A DNA stretch of 64,000 nt from Elysia chlorotica (lineage: Eukaryota > Mollusca > Gastropoda > Plakobranchidae). A program made the translations under genes and the position numbers. Positions 24,955-38,489 of the stretch are shown piece by piece (positions within the stretch are counted from its first letter, which is position 1; each line of letters starts with the position of its first letter). The DNA lies in assembly GCA_003991915.1 (NCBI GenBank), contig RQTK01000012.1, positions 833,669-897,668 on the forward strand. The letters run 5' to 3'. The notes beneath the pieces were generated by a model. That model was given only the letters and a program-made list of their open reading frames with translations, did not search any database and was not told where the DNA came from.

Positions 24955-25255
24955 TGTCGTCTGTCAGTGGCAGGAGTCTCGCTATCACAGTCACAGGGCA
25001 GAGAGACAGAGAGCGCGCGGGCCGCCACTAACGACTTGTGCTACGCCGCTTCGCTGCATGCCTCGCCAGTTGAGCAGATGAAGCAGTTTGGCGGTGGCCT
25101 CGAGTGGCCCTGCCATGATTTCAGGCGCGGCCGGGCAGAGAGCGGGGGCGGAGCGGGCCAGTCACGTCACCGCCAGGCACACTGGGCTGGACTTGACAGT
25201 CCTTGCGAGAGCGGCTCTTACGGCACAGAGAGAGAGACAGACGGAGTACTAGGTA
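24955..25255. promoter_or_regulatory. CpG-rich promoter-like block
   Basis: GC-rich with many CpG dinucleotides, unlike the surrounding DNA. Contains a GC box gggggcggag at 25144-25153 and a tcacgtca motif at 25162-25169. A second GC box gggggcgggc lies at 25563-25572. A 132-codon frame crosses it without recognised domains. A gtaggc donor-like site follows actag at 25251. This may be a promoter with a first, untranslated exon, but neither strand nor target gene can be assigned. Confidence 0.3.
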
Positions 25256-26039
25256 GGCTACATGTACAGGGATTCTGCACCAGCGTCCTTTCAGAGAGCT
25301 CTGTTCTACACTTTGAAGCCGAATTAGCGGATAAATTCTACATTAACTAACAGACCCACGACTAGTCTACTCTACACAACTTCAAACACTTAACTGTACT
25401 AAACAGTGTAGGGGATCATGTGAAAATAAATTATTTTCTACGCCTTTGGAGGCTCTTGGTCAGCATCAATTAATTCAAAATAATGCAAAGTTGCAGAGCC
25501 GAAGGAAATGGGGTTCAAATCCGACGACAGTACCGAGAGCCAGTGACTGCGGGCTGAGCCAGTGGGGGCGGGCGTGATGTAACATGCCTGTAGACTGAGG
25601 ACAGGGCGAGCCTCGCACAGTGCAGCCATGCGGAATACCTGTCACTCCTGACAGGCGCGTCTCTGTGGCCCACACTCCATTTACTGGCAAACTCACGACA
25701 AAAAACGTATTAGCACGGGGGGCTGATTCCAGTTGTGTTGCCTATATTTCATTATTTGTACATTATTTTTTGGCCGATTGGCCCGACAGACCCCTCTTTG
25801 GGCTATGCTCGCTGAAGCACGCTTCGTGTCCGTCCGTCCGCCTGTTTGTCCAGCCAGTAGCTCGGATGAACGCTTGTTAACAAGCAGACACACTCTATAT
25901 CGTCGCATACTCACTCCCTCTCCATCACTCAATCTTTTCCTGTCTCTCCGTATATACATATTTCTCTCAGTTTACCACCATCTCACGCTTTTTGGATAAT
26001 GAGAACTGAATCTAAGATTAAATTGTTTTCACTGACTGC

Positions 26040-26167
<128 letters not shown>

Positions 26168-26654
26168 GATCAGCATTATTCGCCGACTTGTTTGCTATTG
26201 TCTACCTGCACCATGCCACGATACACATTCTCCTTCCTCACCCTGTAGTAACCAGTCCCTCGCGACCAGACAAGACCAACAAATCCTCACAGCAACCAAC
26301 TGGCGGCAGTAACTGGCCCAGACTTGTCACTTCCATGTGCCTGACGCGAATTATTCCGCTTTCTTACCTTCTCGAGGGCCGTGTCTGGCTAAAGACCAGA
26401 ACGTATGAACTTTCAAGGAGTACGGGTCCCTAAACTCGTTAGGAAACCTGACGAATGTACAACAGCAGCGTGAAGCTAAGATACCTGCGCTGAAAATTCG
26501 TAACACTACTAGTTTGTAAAAACTTTAAGATACATGTTTACTGGCGCTTTCACGACATTGGTACGCTCGGGGATGGAACTGTTTCCAATGAAACTTAGCG
26601 CTAAAAGACTCTGTTTATTAAGTTGGTGTAAGTTCGCTTCCTTCGTCATCAACG

Positions 26655-26830
26655 TCATAGCGCGGACTGGTCTCAAGACTAACGCCAGACAGAGAACTTC
26701 TATCTAGAGCCGGCAACATTATACCGACAGGTTCACACCGACACAGCCAGAACGGAACTGGGCGTCGGGCTGAAGATCGAACCGGCGATCTCCCGGACGC
26801 ATACCAAGTGATCTAGCGTTAAGCCACCCC
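26655..26830 (-). mobile_element. SINE copy, antisense, with tRNA-like head
   Basis: Plus strand has ggtctcaagactaacgccag and ttcacaccgacacagccaga, then the reverse tRNA-like head gatcgaaccggcgatctccc ending gcgttaagccaccc. The head's B box is intact. Confidence 0.5.
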
Positions 26831-27352
26831 CAAGCTAAAAAAAAAAACAAAAAAAAAACCACGGCCGCCTTCACTTAAGAGACAAAACATGGTATCCAAA
26901 ATCTCAAACTGCAAGTCCTGCTCTGCCGTAGTGTATATGATGTATGGAAGGTGACATCACCACCATCAGCCCTAATGATGAGGCGTGAACCGGTGTGACT
27001 GGCCGTCAGGTTACTGCACCCCTCCATGCCGCGCGGTCTGTCGGTCTGGCGGCTTCCCTGTGTGCCCCGCATGCCGGGGTTGTTCAACACCATACATGAT
27101 ACATAACATGGAATGGTAGTGGAGTCACTAGGTAGAGTTAGAGATTAGCCTACATCCATGGTCGGTAAAAGGCGAAAAAAGGTGTAGCTTTTCTCATGGC
27201 GTCTGGGTTTCTTATTAAATATAATTATGTTAAACAGTGGGAGAGAAGAAAACAAAAAGGACAAAATGTAAACCTTTTTGAAGCTCTTGGCTAAGCTGAT
27301 TGATAGGTAGATAAATGCAGGTTGGTAGGAAAGTTAGTAGGTAAATAAATAG

Positions 27353-27515
<163 letters not shown>

Positions 27516-27608
27516 AAAAAGTTGAAGACAGCATGACAATGTTATATTTTGCTGAGAACGAGAAATAACTGAGACCAGCAAGACAGCTACTTGGTCAGCT
27601 AGGCATAA

Positions 27609-28124
27609 CTAGACAAGCACATGCGCACTGCAGCCTAGTTCTAACATGTCTGTAGTACTACGTATAATAGTATACATCCAGTACGTCATGTAATTTTTCC
27701 CCACTTCATTTAAATTCCAGGGAGTGCAGCCGAGCGCACCCACGCCGATCGCCTGCAAAACCGTAATTGATGTGTTGGTGCAAGGTTGAGGAATGCGTGG
27801 CAGCCAGTTTATCGCATCACTGGATGCAGAGGTTGGTACAGATTTTATCAAGTCTGAGCGGGCTCGACAAGCTAAGGGACCTGGGGACGTAATGAGCAGC
27901 ATTGTTCCAGCAGCCGTTTGAGATGCAACGGTGGTGGTGGTTGTGGTGGTGGTTATGGTGAGAAACGGCAAAGAAAGGCCCCTAACTGCTTTGTCCTCAA
28001 TGGAGGTCGTTACTAGAAAATAACCAGTTTGAGATACTGTACCCCCCGCTTGGTCGTGCATTATAGCACAACCCTGGGTATCGCTGGCAGGAGTAAAACT
28101 AAAAGCAACCAGCATAACACCCAT
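27609..28124 (-). pseudogene. open frame of 171 codons, possible LINE relic
   Basis: The longest open frame in the window not made of simple repeats (minus strand, ATG start). The N-terminal part has no recognised motif and includes a Thr run. Near the C-terminus it reads ITVLQAIGVGALGCTPWNL, which resembles the VVGALG--PK-L motif that closes many reverse-transcriptase ORFs. A long (ATC)n array (minus-strand sense) lies about 100 bp beyond its stop, where a LINE tail would be. A chance frame of this length is not improbable in 64 kb, so the call is weak. An unrelated host gene is the other possibility. Confidence 0.3.
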
Positions 28125-28514
28125 GTAACTTCAATTTATATATCGCCTAAGCCATTGCATGTCTTTTAAATCATAAATGATGCTTTCCAGGGTTGTCTTC
28201 TTCTGTCCTCCAAGACTAGATTCTTTTACCATAAAGCGCACTCAACATAACGATATCAAGATACATGTACATGCGTGGTCAAGTCGGAGACAGCCGAAAT
28301 CAACAGACGATAGACAGTACAGATGGTTGTCCATAAACTAGATCTATATGCAACTAAAGAACTGATATTTCCATGGTTTTCTTTAGATGTGGTGATATCT
28401 TTACACAGCCGTTTAAAGTGGGATACATTACACAGTGAAACACAATGTCTTTATCGGTATTAATTGATTATGTCCATTCACCGCCATTCGACACAGAGTT
28501 ACCAACATCAAAGA

Positions 28515-28665
28515 AAGAAGTCACAGTCACAATCTGTCTCAGCTGATCACATGATACCGATACCGACCCAACCAGTAGAGGACAATATGGCCATAGCGGG
28601 GCTCGAACAATGGACCTCCTGCGCCTGAAGCCGATGTTCTATCCCAGGGCTACCGCGCCCCCTGC
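28515..28665 (-). mobile_element. SINE copy, antisense, with tRNA-like head
   Basis: Plus strand reads caatctgtctcagctgatca, then accgacccaaccagtagagg, then the reverse head ggctcgaacaatggacctcc and ctaccgcgcccc. Only the 5' half of the element is present. Confidence 0.55.
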
Positions 28666-28926
28666 ATGTCTTGAAATAATGGATGACCAGAACACACACA
28701 AACATAATTGTTAATACGATCTTCACCCCTACCCACTACCCTACAGCCACCCTCCCCCTAGTTTCACCTGCATGGCAGGCCAGCAGCAGCAGCCCAAAGA
28801 GCAAGGGAAGCACCACTATTGGGCCGGGACATTCACAAACCAGGAGGAATGTGGCGAACAACACTCTCGCCTCCAGTCCTCTCCAGAATCTCTCAAGGGT
28901 GGGAGGAGCAAGCGGGGCGAGTCCAC

Positions 28927-29027
28927 CCACACAGCTCCACACAGCCCCACACAGCTCCACACAGCTCCACACAGCTCCACACAGCCCCACACAGCTCCAC
29001 ACAGCTCCACACAGCTCCACACAGCCC
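28927..29027 (+). repeat. 10-bp minisatellite
   Basis: About ten tandem copies of ccacacagct/ccacacagcc. The long frames across it in several registers (Pro/His/Ser/Thr-rich and Leu/Cys-rich) are products of the repeat. Confidence 0.9.
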
Positions 29028-29159
29028 CCGGGTCGCTGTCCATACTACCAGCTGGGAGCCTTAGTAGTTACTGGTTCATTAGTGTTCTGGACTGAGAAAA
29101 AAACCCAGGAGGTCCGCGGTTCGAATCTCTCGCCTCTACTCAAAATCTAAGGAGCGTGC

Positions 29160-31800
29160 CAACTCCTTAACTGGAAATTATGCAAAATCCCAGTAAACAT
29201 ACACACACGTCTTGAACCATTCACAACCAGTGACATCTGATTCCATGTCATTGAAATAGAGGATGGAAAATGGACAGCTCAATCGATGAGAACAATAGTC
29301 AATTCGAAGTAAATTCAGCTGGTTGTTGCTGTTGTTTTTTTAGTGAGTTTTGTTTACAAAAATAAAGGTATGTGACATTCAGGTCTTGTGGACAGCACAA
29401 GGAAAGGCCTGTGAAGCAAACAAAAAACTGTAACGTTTGGCCGCGTTCTGTGGTCTCCGTCCTGTTCTAGGCAACCATTATCAGTCCACTGCATTAAGAA
29501 CTGGTTCTAAATCTAGACATAGCTTAGCAAAAGGAAACAATTCATAATCATTTAGCAACCAGTGATTTTATGGCTGATACCACGGCGATGAAGTAAATGA
29601 TGGAAAACAGGCGACGCAATGGAAGTTTAGAGAAGTACAGTCCCGTTGACATACGTTTTGTATCTTTTAGCTTGACCGTTGGGTGAATTTTGTTTATTAA
29701 ACAAAACTAAAGGACGCTTAAGAAAACTACGTGACAGATCGGACAACCCTGGGCAAGGCTGATACACTCAAAGCCTCCAAACGGCTTCTTAAGCAAACAT
29801 GAGAGTGTCGCGTTTGGCCACTTTCCCTGCGCTCCCCGTACCGAAAAACAGATCTTGGGTAAACCCTGCGGGAAGTCGCTAATTACAGAGTGGAACGTTT
29901 TGACAGGGAAGTCGCTGAGAGTGGAACATTGTGACAGGTCAAGCACTGGACAGATCTAGCTTGAATTGCACTGCGTCACCATAGCATACACACACACGCG
30001 CGCATACACATACACAGGAGTGAAAAAACGTGCTATACATTCTGGGTCACAAGAAGGGTTGGACTCGACCTTACTTAAGAAGGAGATAAAAGGAGGAGAG
30101 CACCTACAGCCACAAACAATGGCGTTGAATCTCCGAGTGACGGTACAGGGACGAGGTGGGTCAGCGCGCACAGCGAAGAAGCTCCTCATCACTGATCAGA
30201 AGTCCCTGTTCAAGCGCCTTGTTTTCTCTGGGTGTGTTCGGTGTGAGTGTTGTTACAGCGACTGACCAACTTGCGGTCATCCCGCTCCGGGTACCCGCGG
30301 CTTTTCAAACAGCCTGAAGCCTTGAGAATGAAGGAGGCCTTCATCTGGGACAGTGTGTCCTTCTGTCCGACCATGGGTTTTACCCAAAACTGTTAAAGAC
30401 AGATCTTGCCTGCATCTTGCATGTTTAAATGGACTACAGCAGCTGCTGTGTTCCAAATCGAAGCTAAACTATTCTCCATTAAAGAAAAACATGTACAAAT
30501 ATATATAAAAAGCTTTTGAAACCGCACCCCCCCCCCCCCCCCCCAAAAAAAAAAAAAGACGAAGGAAAAAGAGAGAAAGTAAAGACAAAGGAAAAAGAAC
30601 GGAAAAAAGACAAAGGAAAAAGAGAGAAAGAAAAAACAAGGGGAAAAAGAAAGGAAAAGAAGAATATTCTTAAGGAATTAAGGAAAACGTCCTCAATACA
30701 CTTATCGGGAAGGTGACGCGGAGTTAGGCACCACACCTCAGGAACTTGACCGTTCACAAGCAGTAAACTGTTAGGTCGTGCGGAACTGCGCATGTCCGCG
30801 GGTGAAGACCTGCCAACTCAACCAGTGAAATAGCACCTCAACAAATGGCTGGGACATAGAATGTCCAGCGGCGCTTTTCACTGTCCGGTTGTCAGCTCTA
30901 CGCGGTGTGGGAAGGAGGGAGGGAGAGGCCGGACAACTGGGCACGATAGCCTTTCAATGAGTGCATTCCTTTCTTCAACCCCCTCCGCGCGTTACCTCGT
31001 CCATAACCAGACACAATGGGCAAACACTCCTTGCTCAAACATTAAGCAAACAATCTACTAATGGGGCTTGAGAAAGTAAAGGAAAAACAATATAAAAAAA
31101 AATCTCGGTTAGTAGGACCAGGGCGAGTTGACGCCGCGTTTGACCAAACACAATTTACTGCGGAGATCAGTGTGGACAAAAGAAAAGCAAAAAAAAAGAA
31201 AGAGAAAATAGAAATTAGTTGGTTTAAAAAAACAAGCTGTAGGCACAGTGAAAGGTTTATTCATATGGGGAGTTGAGTTGAGTTGGGTTAACGTGCAACG
31301 TCAGCACTATATGATACCGGTGGGGAAACCCGCAAGAAGGGCGAAACAATTGTATACATGATCGTGGATAAACGAAACACTGTTACCTGAACACTCTGAG
31401 GACGAAGACCTGAGTGAGTGGGTTGCCACCCCGGACACGACATATATAATTTAATTATGACATCAGAATTATTAGTTCCCTGTCCTGAAATGTTTAGCTG
31501 ATAGGTCTTTGGAATGATTTTGTTTATTTCCTGTGTTTGGTTGGTTGGTGTTGGTGGTGTCGGGTGGTTGTTGTTTTGTGTCGGCCGAATGGCACGGTAT
31601 TAACGAGCAGTTACTAGGAGACACCTAGCATCAAAGCAAAAATGTCAACTATCCAAAAGAGCATAGGCATAGGTCATAGATATTTTAAAGTTTCTAGAAT
31701 CGTCCGATTGGGTTTCGTTCAAATTTGGCTTTTACGTGGTTAAGACAACTCAACTAAAACAACATAATATGGGCACGATGCAAGAAAATACGCCCGCCCT
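29160..31800. other. unique intergenic DNA
   Basis: Contains a C-run/A-run junction at 30527-30557 followed by degenerate GGAAAAAG repeats to 30660, and an antisense SINE 3' scrap at 31275-31315. No recognised gene. Confidence 0.55.
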
Positions 31801-31854
31801 CCCGTAATCTCTGTCTGTATGCTGTCTGTCGATCTGTCTCTCTTTCTCTCTGTC

Positions 31855-31964
<110 letters not shown>

Positions 31965-33720
31965 GTTTACTATTTTTCTATCTACCCCCACCCCCTTCTG
32001 GCCACTCCTAGGAGTCCCAATGGTCATATCCCGTAAAAAAGGAGGCTGGACTATCCCCCCGACTAAGCTTTATGTAAAAGTCATCCAAGCAGAAAAGAGA
32101 GCAGTTCGAGGATGCTTTCTTGTACGGAGCATGGTCAAACGCCGACATAAACGGACATGCCACCAGCACTAGATTTGGGCCCGCAAGTACAAAACATGTG
32201 GTAGCCCACAACTCGTCGCAAGTCCTCATATTTCCAGATCTTACGACAAGGCGTCAACTTGTACTTACGGCGCCTAGATGGAACTGCTGCAAGGGTCCTG
32301 ATAGAGGCGTAGTACAGGTGTAGGTCCGTAGAAAAATAAACTTAACAACGCAGGTAATCATACAATGGAGACCAGTGTCTTCTAGGTTGCTTATAAATAT
32401 TTCAGAATAAATGCTCCTAGAAAAAGCAGACAGACGGGAAGACAGCAAGAAATCAAAACAGACAAGAAGCCGACGGAGTAAGTACATTAAACACGCATAT
32501 GAACGATTACTTGCTGCTAAGCTTCACGAGTTTGGTTTTGCCGAAAATGTGGAAACCTATTCTAAAGTCAGCCACGCAAGCCTGCACAGTTCTGACTCCA
32601 TGGGATTTCATAACGCCCAGGTTGGGGGGCCGGCCATAGCGACAGTACAGTCGGAAACAGTGTTAGGGTTTTCATGGCTCGTACTGAGTCGTACTCGTAG
32701 TCCCAAGACGTAAGCGTCTAGCGTTGACTGTGGGGATTCAACTGTCTCCAGACAGAACAACAACAGACGGTTCTGGGTTTCTGCGTGTAAACACAAGACT
32801 TAACCGATGCTCTTTATGCATAATGATATTCATAGCAGTTACTGTGTGTGTTTTTATAGATCTTAAAAGCTTGGCTTGGTCTCTAGACACTTTGCTAGGC
32901 ATCAGTTGGTCTGCGCTACAATTGCGTCGTTCTTTGCCTTCTTAGGAGAGCGGAGCACTTCAGTGCTGTTGGGGATGACTTTGGTGTTTATTCATTCATT
33001 GCAATGTTTAAAGAGGGAGATAGGTGAGGTCGTACAGAGACTGAGACAGACAGACAGAAACAGAGAAGGATAGACAGGCAAGACGGAGAGACAGTTCGAG
33101 GCAGAAAAAGATAGAGAGAATGAAAGAGATAATTAGAAAGAGATGGAGACACAGAGAGACACAAAGAGAAACAGACTGAGAGACAGAAGAGAGATAGATA
33201 TATTGATACAGAGGAAAACAAATAGAAACAGGTATAGTGAGGTAGGGATGAAAAGACAGACAGACAGACAGACACAGTGGAAAACACGGAGCTAAATTGG
33301 CCATGAGGAGAATTGAAGTTAGAGATGAAGAGAATTGTGATTACCACATCAGTTTTGAAGCCATGTCAACATGACCTTAGTGCAATAAGAATGCAGACAA
33401 GCTTCCAACGATGCCCGCATTACGCACCGCTGGACATCCCGAGTGAAGGTCAGGTGTGGTCAAGCAGAATCCCACCCACGCGCCCCGCATTGTTGACCAT
33501 TGCCCATTAAACTTAACAACAGCAGTAAAGCGGGCCGCCTGGCCTCCTCTGCCTGAGCCAAATTGCCACCCACTGATCGCCAGCCTCTAGAGGTGTCCTG
33601 GGCTCCTACTCTCAACTCCTCTTAAGACATGCGAACATAGCAAGGCTTACGACGACGTTGTGCTTACGGCCCATTGGATGTACGAATTGACGTCCGTCTC
33701 TGCTGTGAAATCATGACCTA
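31965..33720. other. unique intergenic DNA
   Basis: A 100-codon plus-strand frame at 32411-32713 is basic at its start but has no recognised motif. A loose GACA/GAGA-rich stretch covers 33030-33290. Confidence 0.5.
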
Positions 33721-33764
33721 CTAAAAGAACGTAAGATCAAACAAATTGGATTTGAATACCATTA

Positions 33765-33995
33765 AAGAAAGAAAACTGAAATACCGTAGGCACTCGAAAA
33801 GACACGAGTCTGGAAAGACAGGATAGTGCATATTCCCCATTGCCAATCCAAGCTGGGGAAAAGCGAAGACAGGGCAGATCTCCAAGAAGTTGGATGGATG
33901 ACATCAGCGACTTGCTACAATGGAGGCCCAGTAGACGGAGAGCTCTTCAGGCAGGTTGTACGGGAAGCTACGTCAGACACTACCGACTAGCCAAC

Positions 33996-34000
<5 letters not shown>
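33765..34000 (+). pseudogene. LINE reverse-transcriptase 3' remnant
   Basis: Plus-strand decayed end of a non-LTR retrotransposon ORF2. One frame gives RKLKYRRHSKRHESGKTG, then a stop. After a frame change the sequence reads EKRRQGRSPRSWMDDISDLL followed by QWRPSRRRALQAG. The basic GR-P-R-WMDDI motif is the usual C-terminal tail of such reverse transcriptases. The frame runs straight into an (ATG)n array at 33997, which is the normal microsatellite 3' end of this kind of element. The catalytic part is absent (5' truncation), and there is at least one stop and one frameshift. Clade was not determined. Confidence 0.7.
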
Positions 34001-34089
<89 letters not shown>

Positions 34090-34090
34090 C
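33997..34090 (+). repeat. (ATG)n array, LINE tail
   Basis: About 31 near-perfect ATG units begin directly after the LINE remnant ending at ~34000, so the array probably grew from the element's own 3' repeat. The poly-Met frame through it is not a gene. Confidence 0.9.
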
Positions 34091-34099
34091 GGTGATGAA

Positions 34100-36440
34100 T
34101 GATGTTTCTACATGTTATAGCAACCAACTGATGCTGATGATATGACTCTCACAACCTTTAATGAGCAAAAGTATAAGATGAGTCTAGTCTGAATGACCAG
34201 ACTGTCATGCATGTTGTTCACGTCCTACACGGTGTGCGTTTTTAAAACTGCTTATCTCTAGTCTGTGTTCCAAGCTTATCTGTGTAGATCAGCGTGCGGT
34301 GAGAGTATGGTACTAAGTGCATGCTTAGTGGAACCCGCAGTAGGGGACTCCAGTTATGGGCACACACTTACACACACAGAGACACACACAGTAATTCAGC
34401 GCCTCAAGACGGTCAGAACAATCACGGCAAGAGAATCCCATTAGCGTATTATCATGTTTACTTCTTTTTTTTAACCTGCCGCTAGTTAAACTGAGCGAGT
34501 TGCGAGCCCGAAGCCCGAAATGCTTGCAAGGTTTCATGGCGCGCCCTGGGATACCGACACTGTGAGACTGTGGTCGCCAACTTAACCAACGCCGGACTTG
34601 GGCGACACAGAAATTGTACTGGGAGCAAGATCGAGACGTGCACGAGCTAGAAATAGACAGATAAAGATCCATCCACAGAGCTAAGGATACAAAGATCAAC
34701 CCTCAACTGCTACTCTTTATGTGTCCATGCCCCCCCCCCCCCAAAAAAAAAAAAGCACAATAAACAAATAAATAAATCAATAAATAAACCAAACAAAAAG
34801 CGAACGAGTCCATGCAGCCGTTACTGCACCAGGCGACTGGCCACTGGCCATGCACAGGTCGCACAGGAAGGTCACGGGAGCCCAGACTGGCACAGTCATG
34901 CCAATAAGCCAACTATTTACGCGCATCATTTCTACACGTAACATTTTACCTTCTACTTCCAACCCTGAATTTTCACTATTTTTGAACATTACCACAAACA
35001 CTCTTGAAGCTCCATAATAAAGTTTCTTTGCTTCGATTTTGCCGACAAAACTATAGTTTAAATGGACGGCGTTTTGCTAGGTTTTAGCTCTAGCTACAAC
35101 AAGACACAGAACCCTGCTGTCTCAATACAATGATAGATGGTCAAAACATGATAGGTACAACTCTTTAACTAAAGGCTAAACTGGGCTCAAAGGGGTTTTA
35201 ACTTTAGTCTCGGAGAATCATTTAAGAGTAGAAACAGAAAGGTTTGTAAACAGAAGATACAGCACCAGAATAGACATTAATATCGCTTCACCGACATCGA
35301 ATTGACGAGGTCAACCTATCCGATATTTCGCGGTTTTCACTGGAAATCGATCGGGCGACGATTGAGGAAAGCGTCAGTTTCAAAGCAATGTTAAAGTTTA
35401 ATTTGTATGAGGCGATAACTTATCTACCACCCAATATGCGAGGGACCCTTTACGCTTGCTCTACCGCAGCCTATAACATATCCTATAATCCTAGCACTTG
35501 GGCCAGAAGCCATTTCCTCAGCGATAAACCCCTGGGCTTCCCGGGCTCTCAGACTTGCAGATAGCTGGCACAGTGTACCTGTGATATCTGTTCATTTGAA
35601 TGGTCTGGTTCCAGCGACAGATTCAACCAGCCAATCAATTTCGGTTTAATTAGGCATTCCTAGCATGTCAACGTCGTGGAAATCTTTGAATTGACTACCG
35701 TTCGGCCCAATACATAAGACGATGACCTAAATAGTCAAGGTCGAATGAAAAATGCAAACTAAATAACTTGATGTCAAGTTTGAATATTGTTTCTCAAAAC
35801 ACCGCGAGCTTACCGGGGTAAAGTTTTGTGGGCATCACTAAAAAAGGCCATCTCGGTTTACCGAATAAAATAATATTCTTTCAGAGACTGTGACACTACG
35901 GGAGGTTCAAATCTTCAGAGCACCTAGCTGCCCAGTCAAGAGCTTAGCACACTGGGCTTTCCGGCGACCTACCGCTGGAGGAGTGGACCACCGAGCATGT
36001 GAAATATCACATGGAAGGCCGAGAAGCCCGCCAGGGGTCAGCGTGAGGTCTCCCCATTGTCCACTCCTGGAGCCGCTAATCCGGCCATGTATCCCCCCAG
36101 CCCTCCCGACCATGGCGACAATCGGTGGGGAAAGTTGGACCAAATCTCGCGCCATAGTGACAGGACCCCAGTGGAAGCGACGCGATAACGGGTATTGAAC
36201 AGGACCTCTCCGGCCTCGTGAAGGATCCCGGCAGGAGACCGCACACACGTCAGAACCAACATGTCTCCGCCCCAACATGGGAAACTCCCTAGCTTGCTGC
36301 AAGCTGAGAGATAAACCCACAGCTCGATGGTCTCCGCCAACTAACAGCTAATCAGCTGGTACTGCTATCACTGCTCTTCGGAGTGTTTACTAATTATCAT
36401 CAAATTCTACTAGCAACTCAAAGACCGTGGCAAAGATAGG
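34100..36440. other. unique intergenic DNA
   Basis: Contains a C-run/A-run junction at 34730-34754 like that at 30527, and a GC-rich stretch at 35885-36320 that is open in several frames but has no recognised motif. Confidence 0.5.
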
Positions 36441-36477
36441 TGTCTTCATTGGACATAGAAAGAGAAAGAGAGAGGGG

Positions 36478-36514
<37 letters not shown>

Positions 36515-37517
36515 AGAGCATCCTCGTCTATACGTCCATATTTCACATCACTATTAAAAACTCATTCCATTTCACATTCCAACTCAGTTATCTTGCACAA
36601 TTCTGCTTGCATGAGATGGGTTCGATCTTGCGGTAAATACTTTTAAACAACTCAATGTAATTATATATATATATAATACTGGTTTGATAAAACATTGCAT
36701 AAAACGAAAGGATCTAAGCCTCCTGCAGAGGGTCTAGGCTGCCCGTGACTTGGGCCGGTTGGGCCCGAGTGGAACCTCCACACAGAACTGCTAACCCAGT
36801 CTGCAAACCGAGTGTATATTGTTGACGCCTAAAATAAGGTAAGAAATAGAATAATATCCATACGTTTTTGCATGATGGTTTGGCAGTCACTTTTATTTAT
36901 GAAGCTGCAATAACAAAAATAAAATGTGCAGAGAATGACAGCTCAGGGAATTTCCAAATTGCATATAATTATAATTATGCTTTACATATGTGTGTCATTC
37001 CATTTTTTAATTGCTCTAAATATTTACTATTTCTCCAAACACAAACACGCAGCAATCCGAGTGCTCTAAAATACAATTAAATTTTCCCTCAAGTGAGATA
37101 TCACATTAGCATATTGTGAACAGGGTACAAAAAAGAGAGACATTTTTTAGATGTTTTCTGTTTTGAAAGACGGGTGACGTGAACAAAAGGTGTAAGCGCA
37201 CACTGAGAGGCGGTGAAGGAATGTCTTTCATAACTCGCCATTCATGGCTGGATACGCCTGAATCCCTATGTGTGCAACCTCTCGTAAAAAGATACCTTGT
37301 ACAAGTTGTAGGATTTCAGCTTATCCTCAGTTGCGTTTTTCGGGAGGGAGGGGGAGGAGTGCACTGTGGTCTCTCGTTTCCTTATACTACAACATGTGTC
37401 TTCTTCGAAATTCTGTTAAATAATACAATATTAATTATGGAGCTCGAATTGCATTACAAAGAGAGTGACCAAAGGAAAAAAAAAGGAAACGAAAAATAAT
37501 AATGCTGGTCATAATTA

Positions 37518-37519
37518 TT

Positions 37520-37560
<41 letters not shown>

Positions 37561-37589
37561 AGCAATAACAATAATAATAATAATAATAA

Positions 37590-37635
<46 letters not shown>
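37518..37635 (+). repeat. (AAC)n-(AAT)n
   Basis: Same order of units as at 20864 and 63255. Confidence 0.95.
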
Positions 37636-37879
37636 GACAAAATGGGTGAGCGATCGGGGCAAAGAGTGAGGAGGGGAGGCAGGGAGGGAGAAGTGGAATT
37701 TTTATGTGGGTTTTTCAAAGTACAAGCATGAATTGTGCTCGTCGCCAATTACAATTGCGGAGGGAATGAATGCAACAATTACAAAACATGGAAAAACACA
37801 GCAAGGAGAATAATGCACAAATCCCACTTGAGACACCATGCATGCGTAAACGCGTATGTTCATGTTGCCAAGGTCGGAA

Positions 37880-37963
<84 letters not shown>
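37880..37963 (+). repeat. (GA)n
   Basis: Pure tract of about 40 units. Confidence 0.95.
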
Positions 37964-37965
<2 letters not shown>

Positions 37966-38379
37966 CCAGGACTATGAAAGGCTAGCTGAGTTATCGATCC
38001 CAGAGGGGGGTTGACCTACCGCCGTGCGATCGACCACGATCTCTGAAGTTTGAATAACAATTTCTCGCAATGTTGTCCGACCTTTAATAGAGCCGGAGCC
38101 AATATAAAAGTAGTTTTTGACAGAGGGCATATCAACATTAAAACTAAACTCCGATGAGCTAAATCTGAACCTCTTTCACGCCAGTTCTGTACGCTTGGCA
38201 CTGAGCCAAACGTTGTGTAGAAGGGGGCATAGTAAGTTGACAGAGTTAGGGTATTATGTGTTACTCGTCGGGGACCTTTAAATTATGGAATACGAAGGGT
38301 TCTTTGAATCCAAGTGGGTCATAGTTCATGAATACACAGTTTTTATCTGCTTTTTTTGTTATTTGTGTATGAGTTTGCC

Positions 38380-38412
38380 TGTCTCTGTCTCTCTATCTCT
38401 CTCTTTCTTCAT

Positions 38413-38464
<52 letters not shown>

Positions 38465-38487
38465 TCTCTTTCTCTCTCTCTTTCTCC
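38380..38487 (+). repeat. (CT)n
   Basis: Interrupted CT tract. Confidence 0.95.
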
Positions 38488-38489
38488 CG

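Noticed and set aside
32411..32713. 100-codon plus-strand frame with ATG and a basic N-terminus
   Set aside because: No recognised domain, no splice or promoter support, and its length is within chance expectation.
35907..36320. 137-codon minus-strand frame in GC-rich DNA
   Set aside because: No canonical ATG at its start, no recognised motif, and the opposite strand is open too, as expected from GC-rich composition.
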